NCBI GenBank assembly: GCA_019925095.2
Contig: CM034392.1
Coordinates: 28,033,887 to 28,097,886 of the forward strand
From: Dendrolimus kikuchii
Taxonomy: Eukaryota > Arthropoda > Insecta > Lepidoptera > Lasiocampidae
DNA length: 64,000 nt
Reading direction: 5' to 3'
Part shown: in pieces, positions 54,332-63,307 of the stretch
How positions within the stretch are numbered: the stretch's first letter is position 1
Layout: every line of letters starts with the position of its first letter
Position numbers and translations under genes: made by a program
Notes under the pieces: generated by a model
What the model was told of the DNA's origin: nothing
Database searches by the model: none
Seen by the model: the letters and a program-made list of their open reading frames with translations, nothing else

Positions 54332-54650
54332 ATTTCTCACATAATAATGTCAATAAATTTAAAGCAAGAAAGATATTTTTTATTTGTTCAAGGTCAAAGA
54401 TGCATGCGCAGTTGGATGAATTTAATGATGTTTGTACTCATTATATTGCTGTGCCGAAATTTATCCAACACAGCACTGATTTGCAGTGCCTGCCTCTTTC
54501 TTACTCTACGCTACATCACAAATGGACATTATATGTGAAAACATTTCAATTGTGTCTACATTGTGCCTTAATAAGACGAATTATGATAATATGTGACAAG
54601 GGGAGCGAGGAGACTCGTGACGTCAGATTTCAAAATCATATAATAATAAT
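54332..54650. other. Unassigned stretch
   Basis: Nothing recognised. Confidence 0.4.
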
Positions 54651-54660
54651 ATTTTGAACT

Positions 54661-54915
54661 GTTATAACTATTGAACAGATATACAATGCAAAAGTGGATG
54701 GATGCAGAAGTCGTGGAAGGCTACGACACACCTTCCATGATCAAATTGATCGTGTACTAGCAGAAGGTGATGTCAGGAGCCTTAAGAACAGACGAGCGTG
54801 CGTGACAAGAGCTATGAATGTCAAAGAAGCAAGTGAGGTGTGTAAGAATAAGCCTGAATGGCTCTCCGTTGTTCGTGCCTACCCCGCAAAGGAACTGGCG
54901 TGAAGTTATGTATGT
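54661..54915 (+). mobile_element. RTE-B LINE 3' end with 10-bp duplication
   Basis: From KQIYNAKVDGCRSRGRLRHT to AKELA, with about 15 non-matching bases at the 5' junction. Flanked by ATTTTGAACT at 54651-54660 and 54916-54925. Confidence 0.92.
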
Positions 54916-55057
54916 ATTTTGAACTATTAATGAAAAGCTTAAAACGAAATAAAACTAATTACGGAACTGTTGTTTTAATTTAATAATTTCCTGATATAAC
55001 ATTGCAAAATATGTGATGTCACACTAGCTAAAATCATGAAATTTGTGTGACGTAATA

Positions 55058-55315
55058 TTTTTTTTATTGCAGGAGTTCAGCAGACAGGCAGACGGCCCAC
55101 TGGATGGAAAGCGGTTACCATCGCCTATGGACATTTGCAACACCAAAAGTGCTACAAATGCGCTGCTGCTCTCTTAAGTGAGTCTGGAACCTGGTCACTA
55201 ATGCCGGAACACAACTCAAAGTTGTTATAGCGGCATGCTCTAGACCAGGGGTGGTACCCATCCAGTCCACCTGGCTGTGGGTTGTTTAGTCGCCCCTTAC
55301 GAAAGGCCGTCCCAA
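55058..55315 (-). mobile_element. Family A with 5'-end loss
   Basis: Poly(T)/ATTGCAGGAG to CTTACGAAAGGCCGTCCC; the last 35 bp are absent and a gap removes GGGCAAATGCCCTACC. Confidence 0.85.
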
Positions 55316-55634
55316 AGCATAAAAATTTGTGGTAGGCTCCAAATGACTAGGAGAAGATGAAACAAGCGAGAGATGTGGCGCCAATCGTGTAAGTGCCAAT
55401 GTCGCGTTCGCAACGGATCGACTGCTATATGCAACACAAGCTCGTTATCGCCGAGCAAGTTCTATAAATAATGTGGGGGCAAAACAATCTATTGCATTTT
55501 ATGAATGAGCGCCGACCGCGGGTCCGTCGTTTGCGCGATTACGTGTGTCATGAGCTGATGACAATACCACATTGTTTGAACATTAGTCAGTTGAATTTGC
55601 AAAAATAATATATGTTGATTAATTTAGCTATTTA

Positions 55635-55924
55635 TACATACATACATACATACATAACTTCACGCCAGTTCCCTTGCGGGGTAGGCACGAACAACAGAGC
55701 GCCATTTAGGCCCATTCTTACACACCTCACTTGCCTCTTTGACATTCATAACTCTTGTCATGCACACTCGTCTGTTCTTAAGGCTCCTGACATCACCCTC
55801 CGCTAGTACACGATCAATTTGATCATGGAAGGTGTGTCGTGGCCTTCCACGACTTCTGCATCCATCCACTTTTGCATTGTATATCTGTTTAGTCATTCTT
55901 TCATCATGCATTCTTTCCACATGC
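55635..55924 (-). mobile_element. RTE-B LINE 3' end with 12-bp duplication
   Basis: Open frame of 86 codons (MERMHDERMTKQIYNAK to ARELA). Flanked by TTAGCTATTTAT at 55623-55634 and 55925-55936. Confidence 0.95.
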
Positions 55925-55948
55925 TTAGCTATTTATTTATATCATAAA

Positions 55949-56422
55949 CTAGCTGCGCCTCGCGGTCTCATCGTGATGGAAAGTGGTTATATTTTGGATA
56001 ATTCACTATATATTTGTATAAATTACTAGCTTCTGCCCGCGACTTCCTCCGCGTAGAATAGTTTTAAAAAAGTAATTTTAAAAAAACCCCCCGATTGTGA
56101 ATACATTCTTCATTGATGCTCAGCTCCTGTTGGTCTTAGCGAGATGATATATAGCCTATAGCCTTCCTCGATAAATGGGCTATCTAAGACTGAAAGAATT
56201 TTTCAAATCAGACTAGTAGTTCCTGAGATTAGCGCGTTCAAACAAACAAACTCTTTAGCTTTATATATTGGTATAAGATAGCCTTTGTGTTATTCTGATG
56301 TGTAAGCTATATTATTGTAAAATTTCACCAAAATCCATTCAGTAGTTTTTGCTTGAAAGAGTAGCAAACATACATACATCCATACATTCTTACAAACTTT
56401 CACGTTTATTATATTAATAGGA
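55949..56422 (-). mobile_element. Helitron (outer), containing another Helitron
   Basis: CTAGCTGCGCCTCGCGG after A (55948); resumes after the inner element with TAGCCTTTGTGTTATTCTG and CATTCAGTAGTTTTTGC, ending TTATATTAATAGGA before T (56423). Confidence 0.78.
56026..56278 (-). mobile_element. Helitron-2 (inner), complete
   Basis: CTAGCTTCTGCCCGCGAC after A (56025), ends TTGGTATAAGA before T (56279). 253 bp. Confidence 0.82.
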
Positions 56423-56842
56423 TAGGGCAATTCATAGCATGGGGATTTTTGAGACCTCCCCTCTCGCTTTTGTTACTAAATTCATAAAACCTTTTTACAT
56501 ATGCGTTAGTTCTCAGACAGGAATTTTCCAGTCAAGTAATAAGTTGTCTATTAAGTGGACGGTTATCCAAACAATGATAAAGGCTTAACTAGCCACTTGC
56601 GCGAGTTAACTGGCTTCTAAACAATGTAAATCAGATTAAAGGTGATTCCACGCGATGTCGTTGTTTCAATCAAGCTTTAGTTAAAATCGTGATGTCAACA
56701 TATTTATAACACAGTTCTGTTTGAAACTCATTGTAAAACGCTACTTGAATAATACAAAGCGTTGTGGCCCAGTGAGGACGCGCCCTTAGCATTTCAAATT
56801 ACGTCTGATATTAATAAATGTTATTATCTTCTTCTTATCTTG
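56423..56842. other. Unassigned stretch
   Basis: Nothing recognised. Confidence 0.4.
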
Positions 56843-57156
56843 CTATCCGTGCAGGAACGAAGCAAGAATACAATTTCCTGCGTTGGGGCGGCTTGTCGTA
56901 AAAGGCGATTTAACAACCCACAGCCATGTGGTAGGGCATTTGCCCGACTGGATGGCTACCACCCCTGGTCTAAAGTATGTCGCCATAACAACCTTGAGTT
57001 GTGTTCCGGCATTAGTGACCATGTTCCAGTCTCCCTTAAGAGAGCAGCAGCGCATTTGTAGCACATTTGGTGTTGCAAATGTCCATAGGCGATGGTAACC
57101 GCTTTCCATTAAGAGGACTGCCTGCCTATCTGCTGAACTTCTGCAATAAAAAAAAA
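56843..57156 (+). mobile_element. Family A, full length
   Basis: TATCCGTGCAGGAACG to CTTCTGCAATAAAAAAAA; CTGCGTTGGGGCGGC variant of the 5' domain. Confidence 0.9.
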
Positions 57157-57261
57157 CAAAGCATTATAATCTCAATCCTCTGTTCTACGTGCGTTTTATT
57201 CTAGAAAACACGTAACTCAATATTTGTTTCTTCTATCAAAAACTTCAGTTCGTAAATAATA

Positions 57262-57498
57262 ATAATAATCGGCAGACAAACACACACATTGTATATCCCC
57301 AAATTAAGCAAGTTACGCTTGTGTTATGGGTAATATACAACGGACTACTCTGGGGCCGATCCCAGACACCCAAACCATAGTAAATAAGGGAGAAAATACG
57401 TTTCCGAAATTTACTATACCAGGAATCGAACCCGGAACTTCTGCGTTGCAGTGAGGTACGCCGGCAAAGGCTTAGCCCGCTCAACCACAGAGGCCATC
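57262..57498 (-). mobile_element. SINE-H, full length, tRNA-derived
   Basis: Read on the minus strand: GACGGCCTCTGTGGTTGAGC-like head (here GATGGCC) with A box GGTTGAGCGGGCTAAG, B box GGTTCGATTCC (complement 57422-57432), body GGGGCCGATCCCAGAC reversed, tail (ATT)n at the left. Not a functional tRNA. Confidence 0.85.
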
Positions 57499-57512
57499 AA
57501 ATATATTCTCCA

Positions 57513-58125
57513 CTAGCTGAGCCGGCAAACTTCGTACCGCCTCAGAATCAATAAATAAAAAAACTGAATGATAATTGCAGAATGTTTTAACTTAAGTAAA
57601 AAATGTGGTCAAAACTTAACCGGAACGAACATCAAACGTTTGATATTCAAAACCAAAAAAATGAATTTTTTTATTGATTTCTAAACGACGGGACGAACAT
57701 CAGATGTTTGATAGGTAGGAACAGTTTCTAAAGGGAAAGCGAAATTATTGTTTTTACTATATTCCAAGCATTTTTTCATATCGAGGGTTGAAAGGCTATT
57801 TGTTTTAAGCGACATTTTGTGACAGAATTGACTTGATGGTTTTCTTGCATCCTAATGTCTCAAACTTAAGGAATTATAAAACTACAGATTTTTTCTTTTT
57901 TAAAATTAAATATAGTATGTAGTTTACTAATGAAGTCTTTTTGTGTCGACACAATTTCGCAAATGTCGCTTAAAGCAAATAACCTTGGACCCCTCGATAT
58001 TTACTCACCTTTTAAACGTTCCCTGGACTTCCACTAATAATTCAAAACCAAAATTAGCCAACTCAATCCAGCCGTTCTCGAGTTTCAGCGAGACTAACGA
58101 ACAGAAATTGATTTTTATATATAGA
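57513..58125 (-). mobile_element. Helitron-4, near complete
   Basis: CTAGCTGAGCCGGCAAACTT after A (57512); the other end AGCGAGACTAACGAACAG..TTTTTATATATAGA. The 3' neighbour at 58126 is A rather than T. The small open frame inside has no recognisable domain. Confidence 0.65.
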
Positions 58126-58141
58126 AATTTCAATCAAATTT

Positions 58142-58436
58142 CATCCGTGCAGGAACGGAGAAAGAATACAATTTCCTGCGGCCCGGCGGCCTGTCGTAAG
58201 AGGCGACAAAACAACCCACAGCCAGATGGTAGGGCATTTGCCCGACTGGATCGCTACCACCCCTGGTCTAAAGTATGTCGCCATAACAACCTTCGAGTTG
58301 TGTTCCGGTATTAGTGACCAGGTTCCAGTTTCCCTTAAGAGAGCAGCAGCGCATTTGTAACACCTTTGGTGTTGCAAATGTCCATAGGCGATGGTAACCG
58401 CTTACAATCAAGTGGGCCATTTGCCAAAAAAAATTA
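58142..58436 (+). mobile_element. Family A, shortened 3' end
   Basis: CATCCGTGCAGGAACGG to GTGGGCCATTTGCC and poly(A); the CTGCCTGTCTGCTGA..TCCTGCAAT end is replaced. Confidence 0.87.
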
Positions 58437-58524
58437 CAACTAACACTTATTTTTCTATCAAGTGTAAAATTACGAAAGTTTTATCATCTTTGTGATATTT
58501 TTGTCATTGCTGTAGTGAAACTGA

Positions 58525-58673
58525 TACCCTGACAGCCCCCTTGATACAAAGTGGTTGCCGTCTACCACACAAATCTACCACTGATGCCGGAATATAACTC
58601 AAGGTTGTAATGGCGGCATACTCTGGACTAGGGATGCTTGGTAGCCCTCCAGACGGACAAATGCCTTAACACC
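58525..58673 (-). mobile_element. Diverged family A relative
   Basis: CTTGATACAAAGTGGTTGCC, CTGATGCCGGAATATAACTC, GGTTGTAATGGCGGCATACT and CAGACGGACAAATGCC. Confidence 0.55.
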
Positions 58674-58908
58674 GGCAAATATGGAGATAGACAGAACGAA
58701 TGTCACCATTTCAATACACAGACGTATAAGGAGTAATATTGTTGGTATTAATTGAATATTTATTAGTGTGAATAAATAGAATATTTATTGTCATTATTGT
58801 CAAACTTATGTCAAGTTAGTAAGAAAATATACCTTCTACAAACAACACGTATTTCATTAAACCAACCTTTTAAAGTACGCAAAGCATAATAGACTTAATT
58901 ACATTCAT

Positions 58909-59467
58909 ACATACATACATAACTTCACGCCAGTTCCCTTGCGGGGTAGGCACGAACAACAGAGCGCCATTTAGGTCCATTCTTACACACCTCACTTGCT
59001 TCTTTGACATTCATAACTCTTGTCATGCACACTCGTCTGTTCTTAAGGCTCCTGACATCACCCTCCGCTAGTACACGATCAATTTGATCATGGAAGGTGT
59101 GTCGTGGCCTTCCACGACTTCTGCATCCATCCACTTTTGCATTGTATATCTGTTTAGTCATTCTTTCCACATGCCCGAACCACCGGAGCATTCATTTCCT
59201 TGCCTTCACCCCGACACTCTCTTTCAGACCAACTCTCTTTCTTACTTCGGTATTGCGAACGCGGTGCGCGAGCGTCACTCCGCAGATTTTGCACAATGCT
59301 AGTAATCTAGACCGCGTTTACTCCACTTTCATGCTCTCTCTTCCATACCCAACTCTCGCTTCCATACGTGAGCGTAGGTACCAGCACCGCATTGTGTATG
59401 GCGAGCTGGGCCTTCTGGCTGAGGTTCTTAGCGCCTAGAAGTTTACCTAACGCTCCATTCAAACTCC
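58909..59467 (-). mobile_element. RTE-B LINE 3' end, long copy, 12-bp duplication
   Basis: About 560 bp from the tail to the LNGALGKLLGAK codons. Flanked by AATTACATTCAT at 58897-58908 and 59468-59479. Confidence 0.94.
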
Positions 59468-59494
59468 AATTACATTCATCAAATATAATAATAA

Positions 59495-60110
59495 CTAGTG
59501 GTCGCTCGTGGTCGAAATTCGACCATGATAATTAATTTAAATTATAAGTTTGAACATTATTAAGGTTCTGTTGTCAAAGACTATACTTCTATAATCACAC
59601 ACTTCGCCAAGGCTACACTGTTAATTTGACTTGAACAATTAACAAAAGAGTATATATGCGTGTGTGTGTCAAATACATGGTAGTGTGTGTAAGGTTTTTT
59701 TATTGATTTAATGTATTTTTTATGCATAATTTAAAAAAATATCAAAAAGGACAAAATAACCAAAATGACGAAAACGGCAAATCACAAAACCAACAAAAAC
59801 CTATCCCGCTTTTGGGATAACCTTTACATAAATCTATCCCATAATCCGGGATGAAAAATATCCCTTGTCCAGCCTCGGTATGAAAATGACATATATACCG
59901 ATTTTCAGCCAAAACGGTTCAGTAGTTTTTCCCTAAAAGCATACCAAACAAACAGACAAATATATTTTTATCCCGGAAACTATCCCATTTTTCGTGATAA
60001 AAAGTATCCTATGTTCATCCTCGGCATCGAAAATATATATATACTGAGTTTCAACCAAATCGGTCCAGTAGTTTTCCGTGAAAACGGAACAGACATACAG
60101 ACAGAGTTAC
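59495..60110 (-). mobile_element. Helitron-3, long copy
   Basis: CTAG at 59495 after A, then GTGGTCGAAATTCGACCAT hairpin, body shared with 18634, then two related blocks with TATCCC..CAGTAGTTTT at 59810-60090. The outer end is uncertain. Confidence 0.6.
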
Positions 60111-60461
60111 TTGCATCGTCGGCGCCGATAAACGATCAGTGCGACGCATCACCCATTGCTCTCGAAACATTCAAATATTTATTTCTCGACTTATCACCCT
60201 CCCCGAAACATCTGCCGGCTTTATTTTTATGGCTATAAATGACAGCTCATTAACAGACACATTATGCTGCATTTAATGACGACTTTTTATCCAAAACAAA
60301 GAATAATTTTATTTAATTACACTTAAACTAAAAGTACTTAGCATCTGGCTCTCCTGGCGTGAAGTATATATGTTTCTCGTTTCGTCTGCTCTACTTTAAG
60401 TCTTTGGCATCCCCTTTCGTGTGCTCATTAGTACATACATACGTAATTATTATTATATTAA
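60111..60461. other. Unassigned stretch
   Basis: No repeat or gene recognised apart from a B-like GGCGTGAAGTATATATG at 60357. Confidence 0.35.
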
Positions 60462-60520
60462 CTAGTGGACGCCCGTGGTCGAAATTCGACCATAATAATT
60501 AATGTACATCACCACCACAT
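60462..60520 (-). mobile_element. Helitron-3 terminal fragment
   Basis: CTAGTGGACGCCCGTGGTCG and hairpin GGTCGAAATTCGACC, then cut by a family A insertion. Confidence 0.65.
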
Positions 60521-60728
60521 TTATCCGTGCAGGAACGGAGAAAGAATACAATTTCCTGCGGCCCGGCGGCCTGTCGTAAGAGGCGACTAAACAACCCACA
60601 GCCAGGTGGTAGAGTATTTGCTCGACTGGATGGCGACCACCCCTGGTCTAGAGTATGCCGCCATAACAACCTTGTGTTGTGTTCCGGCATTAGTGACCAG
60701 GTTCCAGTCTCTCTTAAGAGAGCAGCAG
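60521..60728 (+). mobile_element. Family A, 3'-truncated
   Basis: TTATCCGTGCAGG to AAGAGAGCAGCAG, then GATAAAAAACC; the last 110 bp are lost. Confidence 0.85.
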
Positions 60729-61085
60729 ATAAAAAACCAAAGACATTATAACTAAAATACATTATGAAGCAGATCATTGCCAACGGGGAGTGTCTTTAAA
60801 GACCCCACGGGCCTAATGTTTCAACCCCAAACGGCACAAATATGTAACCCCTTCCTAAGGCTCCATCTTTGCGCCGTTTGACGAGAAAAAGTTGTATTGT
60901 GCCGACCCCAATTAATTGGGATATTGGTGAAAGAAAAGAGAGATTAGAATATAGTAGTCTTTGCGATGTAAGAATAAAACGCTGCTAGTGTTCATAATAC
61001 AAGCTGTATTATTTCCCGGTCCATAAACAACAGAATTGAATGAATAGAATTCTGCAAATTGCTAAAGAGATGATGTGCCTTTTTA
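60729..61085. other. LINE-tail-like and unassigned sequence
   Basis: GTGCCGACCCCAATTAATTG (about 60899) resembles 3' ends of RTE-like elements in Lepidoptera. The rest is not assigned. Confidence 0.35.
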
Positions 61086-62330
61086 ACCGACTTCAAAAAA
61101 AGGAGGAGGAGGTTCTCAATTCGTCGGGACTTTTTTTTTTATGTATGTTCACCGCTTACTCCGAGATTTATGATCCGATTTACGTGCGATTCGATGCGGA
61201 ATAGTTGCCATTTGGTCCCCTAAAAATTTGACATAGTTTGGCTCAGTAGTTTACATTTTATGAACATTTTTTATGAAAATTTTTCCATTCCGTTACATAT
61301 GTACACCGATTACGCTGAGATTTATGATCCGATTTACATGATTCTTGTTTAGTTTGATGCGGAATAGTTGCCATTTGGTCCCCTAAAAATTTAACACAGT
61401 TTGGCCCAGTAGTTTTCATTTTACGAACGTTTTTTAGTTCCCGTTTCTTGGGACCTATATTTTTTAAGAAAAGCGGCACCTTTCGTAGGTCTACCCATAC
61501 ATAGCTAGACACTAAAAAAACCGACTTTAAAAACTAAAAAGTATAAAATAACTTATTTGTAAAGCTATTATCATCTTGAAGTCGATGCAAAGTGTAACAT
61601 AAAAATTACTATATTTTTTTGAAAATTACTAAGCACCGACTTTAAGATGTTTTAGATAATATATATTAACTAGCGGCCCCGGCAGACGTTGTCCTGCCTT
61701 TAAAAAATAAGATTCTAGAACCCGATCCCAGAGCCACGTACCGGTTCTAATTGCGAATCTCAACCATCCCGGTACCCACTCAAACACACAAAAACAAAAT
61801 CACCAAAATCGCTCCCGGTGATTAGGAGGATTCCAGAACCCGATCTCAGCGCCACCTACCGGTTCTAATTGTGAATCTAAGAGAGTAATATAATTTTTTT
61901 TATTCTAAGTCATGACAAAATAAGAAATTAAAGTTTATAATTAACAAATAAAAAATAGGGGTTGATCGTAGAAGGGTTAAAATTGAGGATTGTATGTATT
62001 TTTGTATGTTGTATCATAAAAAATAGAAATTAAAAATTTTGTCTAAAAAATAAATAAAAAAATTTAGGGGTGGACTACCCCTAACATTTAGGGGGATGAA
62101 AAATAGATGTAGGCCGATTCTCATAGATACCGGATAAGCACAAAAAATTTCATCAAAATCGGTCAAGCCGTTTCGGAGGAGTATGGCAACGAAAACTGTG
62201 ACACGAGAATTTTATATATTAGAAGATAAAAGCACTGACTTCAAGATGTTTTGGATAATATATATTAATAATAATAGCTTTAGAAATAAGTTATTTTATA
62301 CATTTTAGTTTTTGAAGTCGGTTTTTTAAA
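61086..62330. mobile_element. Complex of CCGACTTC-ended DNA elements
   Basis: AACCGACTTCAAAAAAAGG at 61086 starts a common lepidopteran block (ATTTATGATCCGATTTAC twice). A 55-bp inverted pair lies at 61514-61569 and 62273-62327 (AACCGACTTY, TATAAAATAACTTATTT). A Helitron-1 sits inside. Likely a non-autonomous terminal-inverted-repeat element; superfamily unknown. Confidence 0.55.
61670..62226 (-). mobile_element. Helitron-1, long complete copy
   Basis: CTAGCGGCCCCGGCAGACGT after A (61669); other end CACGAGAATTTTATATATT then AGAAGA before T (62227). 557 bp. Bracketed by 38-bp direct repeats (61632-61669 and 62231-62268). Confidence 0.85.
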
Positions 62331-62674
62331 CGTAGTTTTTTTTAGGACAGCGATTGGGACAGTGGTGGAAGGTGGCGCCACGCGTGCCTCAATATTAGCA
62401 GAACGCGCGGCGAGCAAACAACGCGCGCTCCGCGTGCTGTTGCGGTTATCACGAACCGGATGTTCCGGCTCTTGTTTGCGATTACCGTTCGCACTCGCAC
62501 GAAGCCCCGTGTGGGTGTGTGCTAACCACATTATTCATTCACACAAACAAATCAACTAAAATACATTGTATTCGACGTGAATGTTTATTCAGCAGTATGC
62601 TGTCTAACATTTCAAACGATTAACCGTATTTTGCATTTTAGGTATCTATCATTTAAGAATGTAGCAGCGAGGGG

Positions 62675-62839
62675 TTTTTTTTATTGCAGTAGATCAGCAG
62701 ACAGGCAGACGGCCCACTTGATGGAAAGCGGTTACCATCGCCTATGGACATTTGCAACACCAAAGGTGCTACAAATGCGCTGCAGCTCACTTAAGGGAAA
62801 CTGGAACCTGGTCACTAATGCCGGAACATAACTCAAGGT
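62675..62839 (-). mobile_element. Family A, left arm of a fold-back
   Basis: Poly(T)/ATTGCAGTAG to ACTCAAGG, then 18 bp of spacer and an inverted second copy. Confidence 0.9.
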
Positions 62840-62995
62840 CCGACTGGATGGCTACCACTTGAGTTGTGTTCCGGCATTGGTGACCAGGTTCCAGTCTCCC
62901 TTGGGAGAGCAGCGGCGCATTTGTAGCACCTTTGGTGTTGCAGATGTCCATAGGCGATAGTAACCGCTTTACATCAGGTGGGCCGTCTGTCTGTC
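62840..62995 (+). mobile_element. Family A, right arm of a fold-back
   Basis: TCCGACTGGATGGCTACCAC, then CTTGAGTTGTGTTCCGGCAT to GTGGGCCGTCTGTCTGTC, abutting the next copy. Confidence 0.9.
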
Positions 62996-63307
62996 TTTTT
63001 TTTATTGCATGAGATCAGCAGACAGGCAGATGGCCCAGTTGATGGGAAGCGGTTACCATCGCCTATGGACATTTGCAACACCAATGTTGCTACAAATACG
63101 CTGCTGCTCTCTTAAGGGAAACTGGAACCTGTTCACTAATGCCGGAACACAACTCAAGGTTGTTATGGCGACATACTTTAGACCAGGGGTGGTAGCCGTC
63201 CAGTCGGGCAAATGCCCTAGCACCTGGCTGTGGGTTGTTAAGTCGCCTCTTACGACAGGCCGCCCCAACGCAGGAAATTGTATTCTTTCTCCGTTCCTGC
63301 ACGGACA
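62996..63307 (-). mobile_element. Family A, full length, third copy of the cluster
   Basis: Poly(T)/ATTGCATGAG to CCTGCACGGACAA. Confidence 0.92.

Noticed and set aside
57400..57498. Second possible tRNA gene (minus strand)
   Set aside because: It is the head of SINE-H, repeated at 10.6 and 44.6 kb.
61258..61512. 84-residue minus-strand frame
   Set aside because: Lies in a repeated non-coding block (ATTTATGATCCGATTTAC) of a DNA element.
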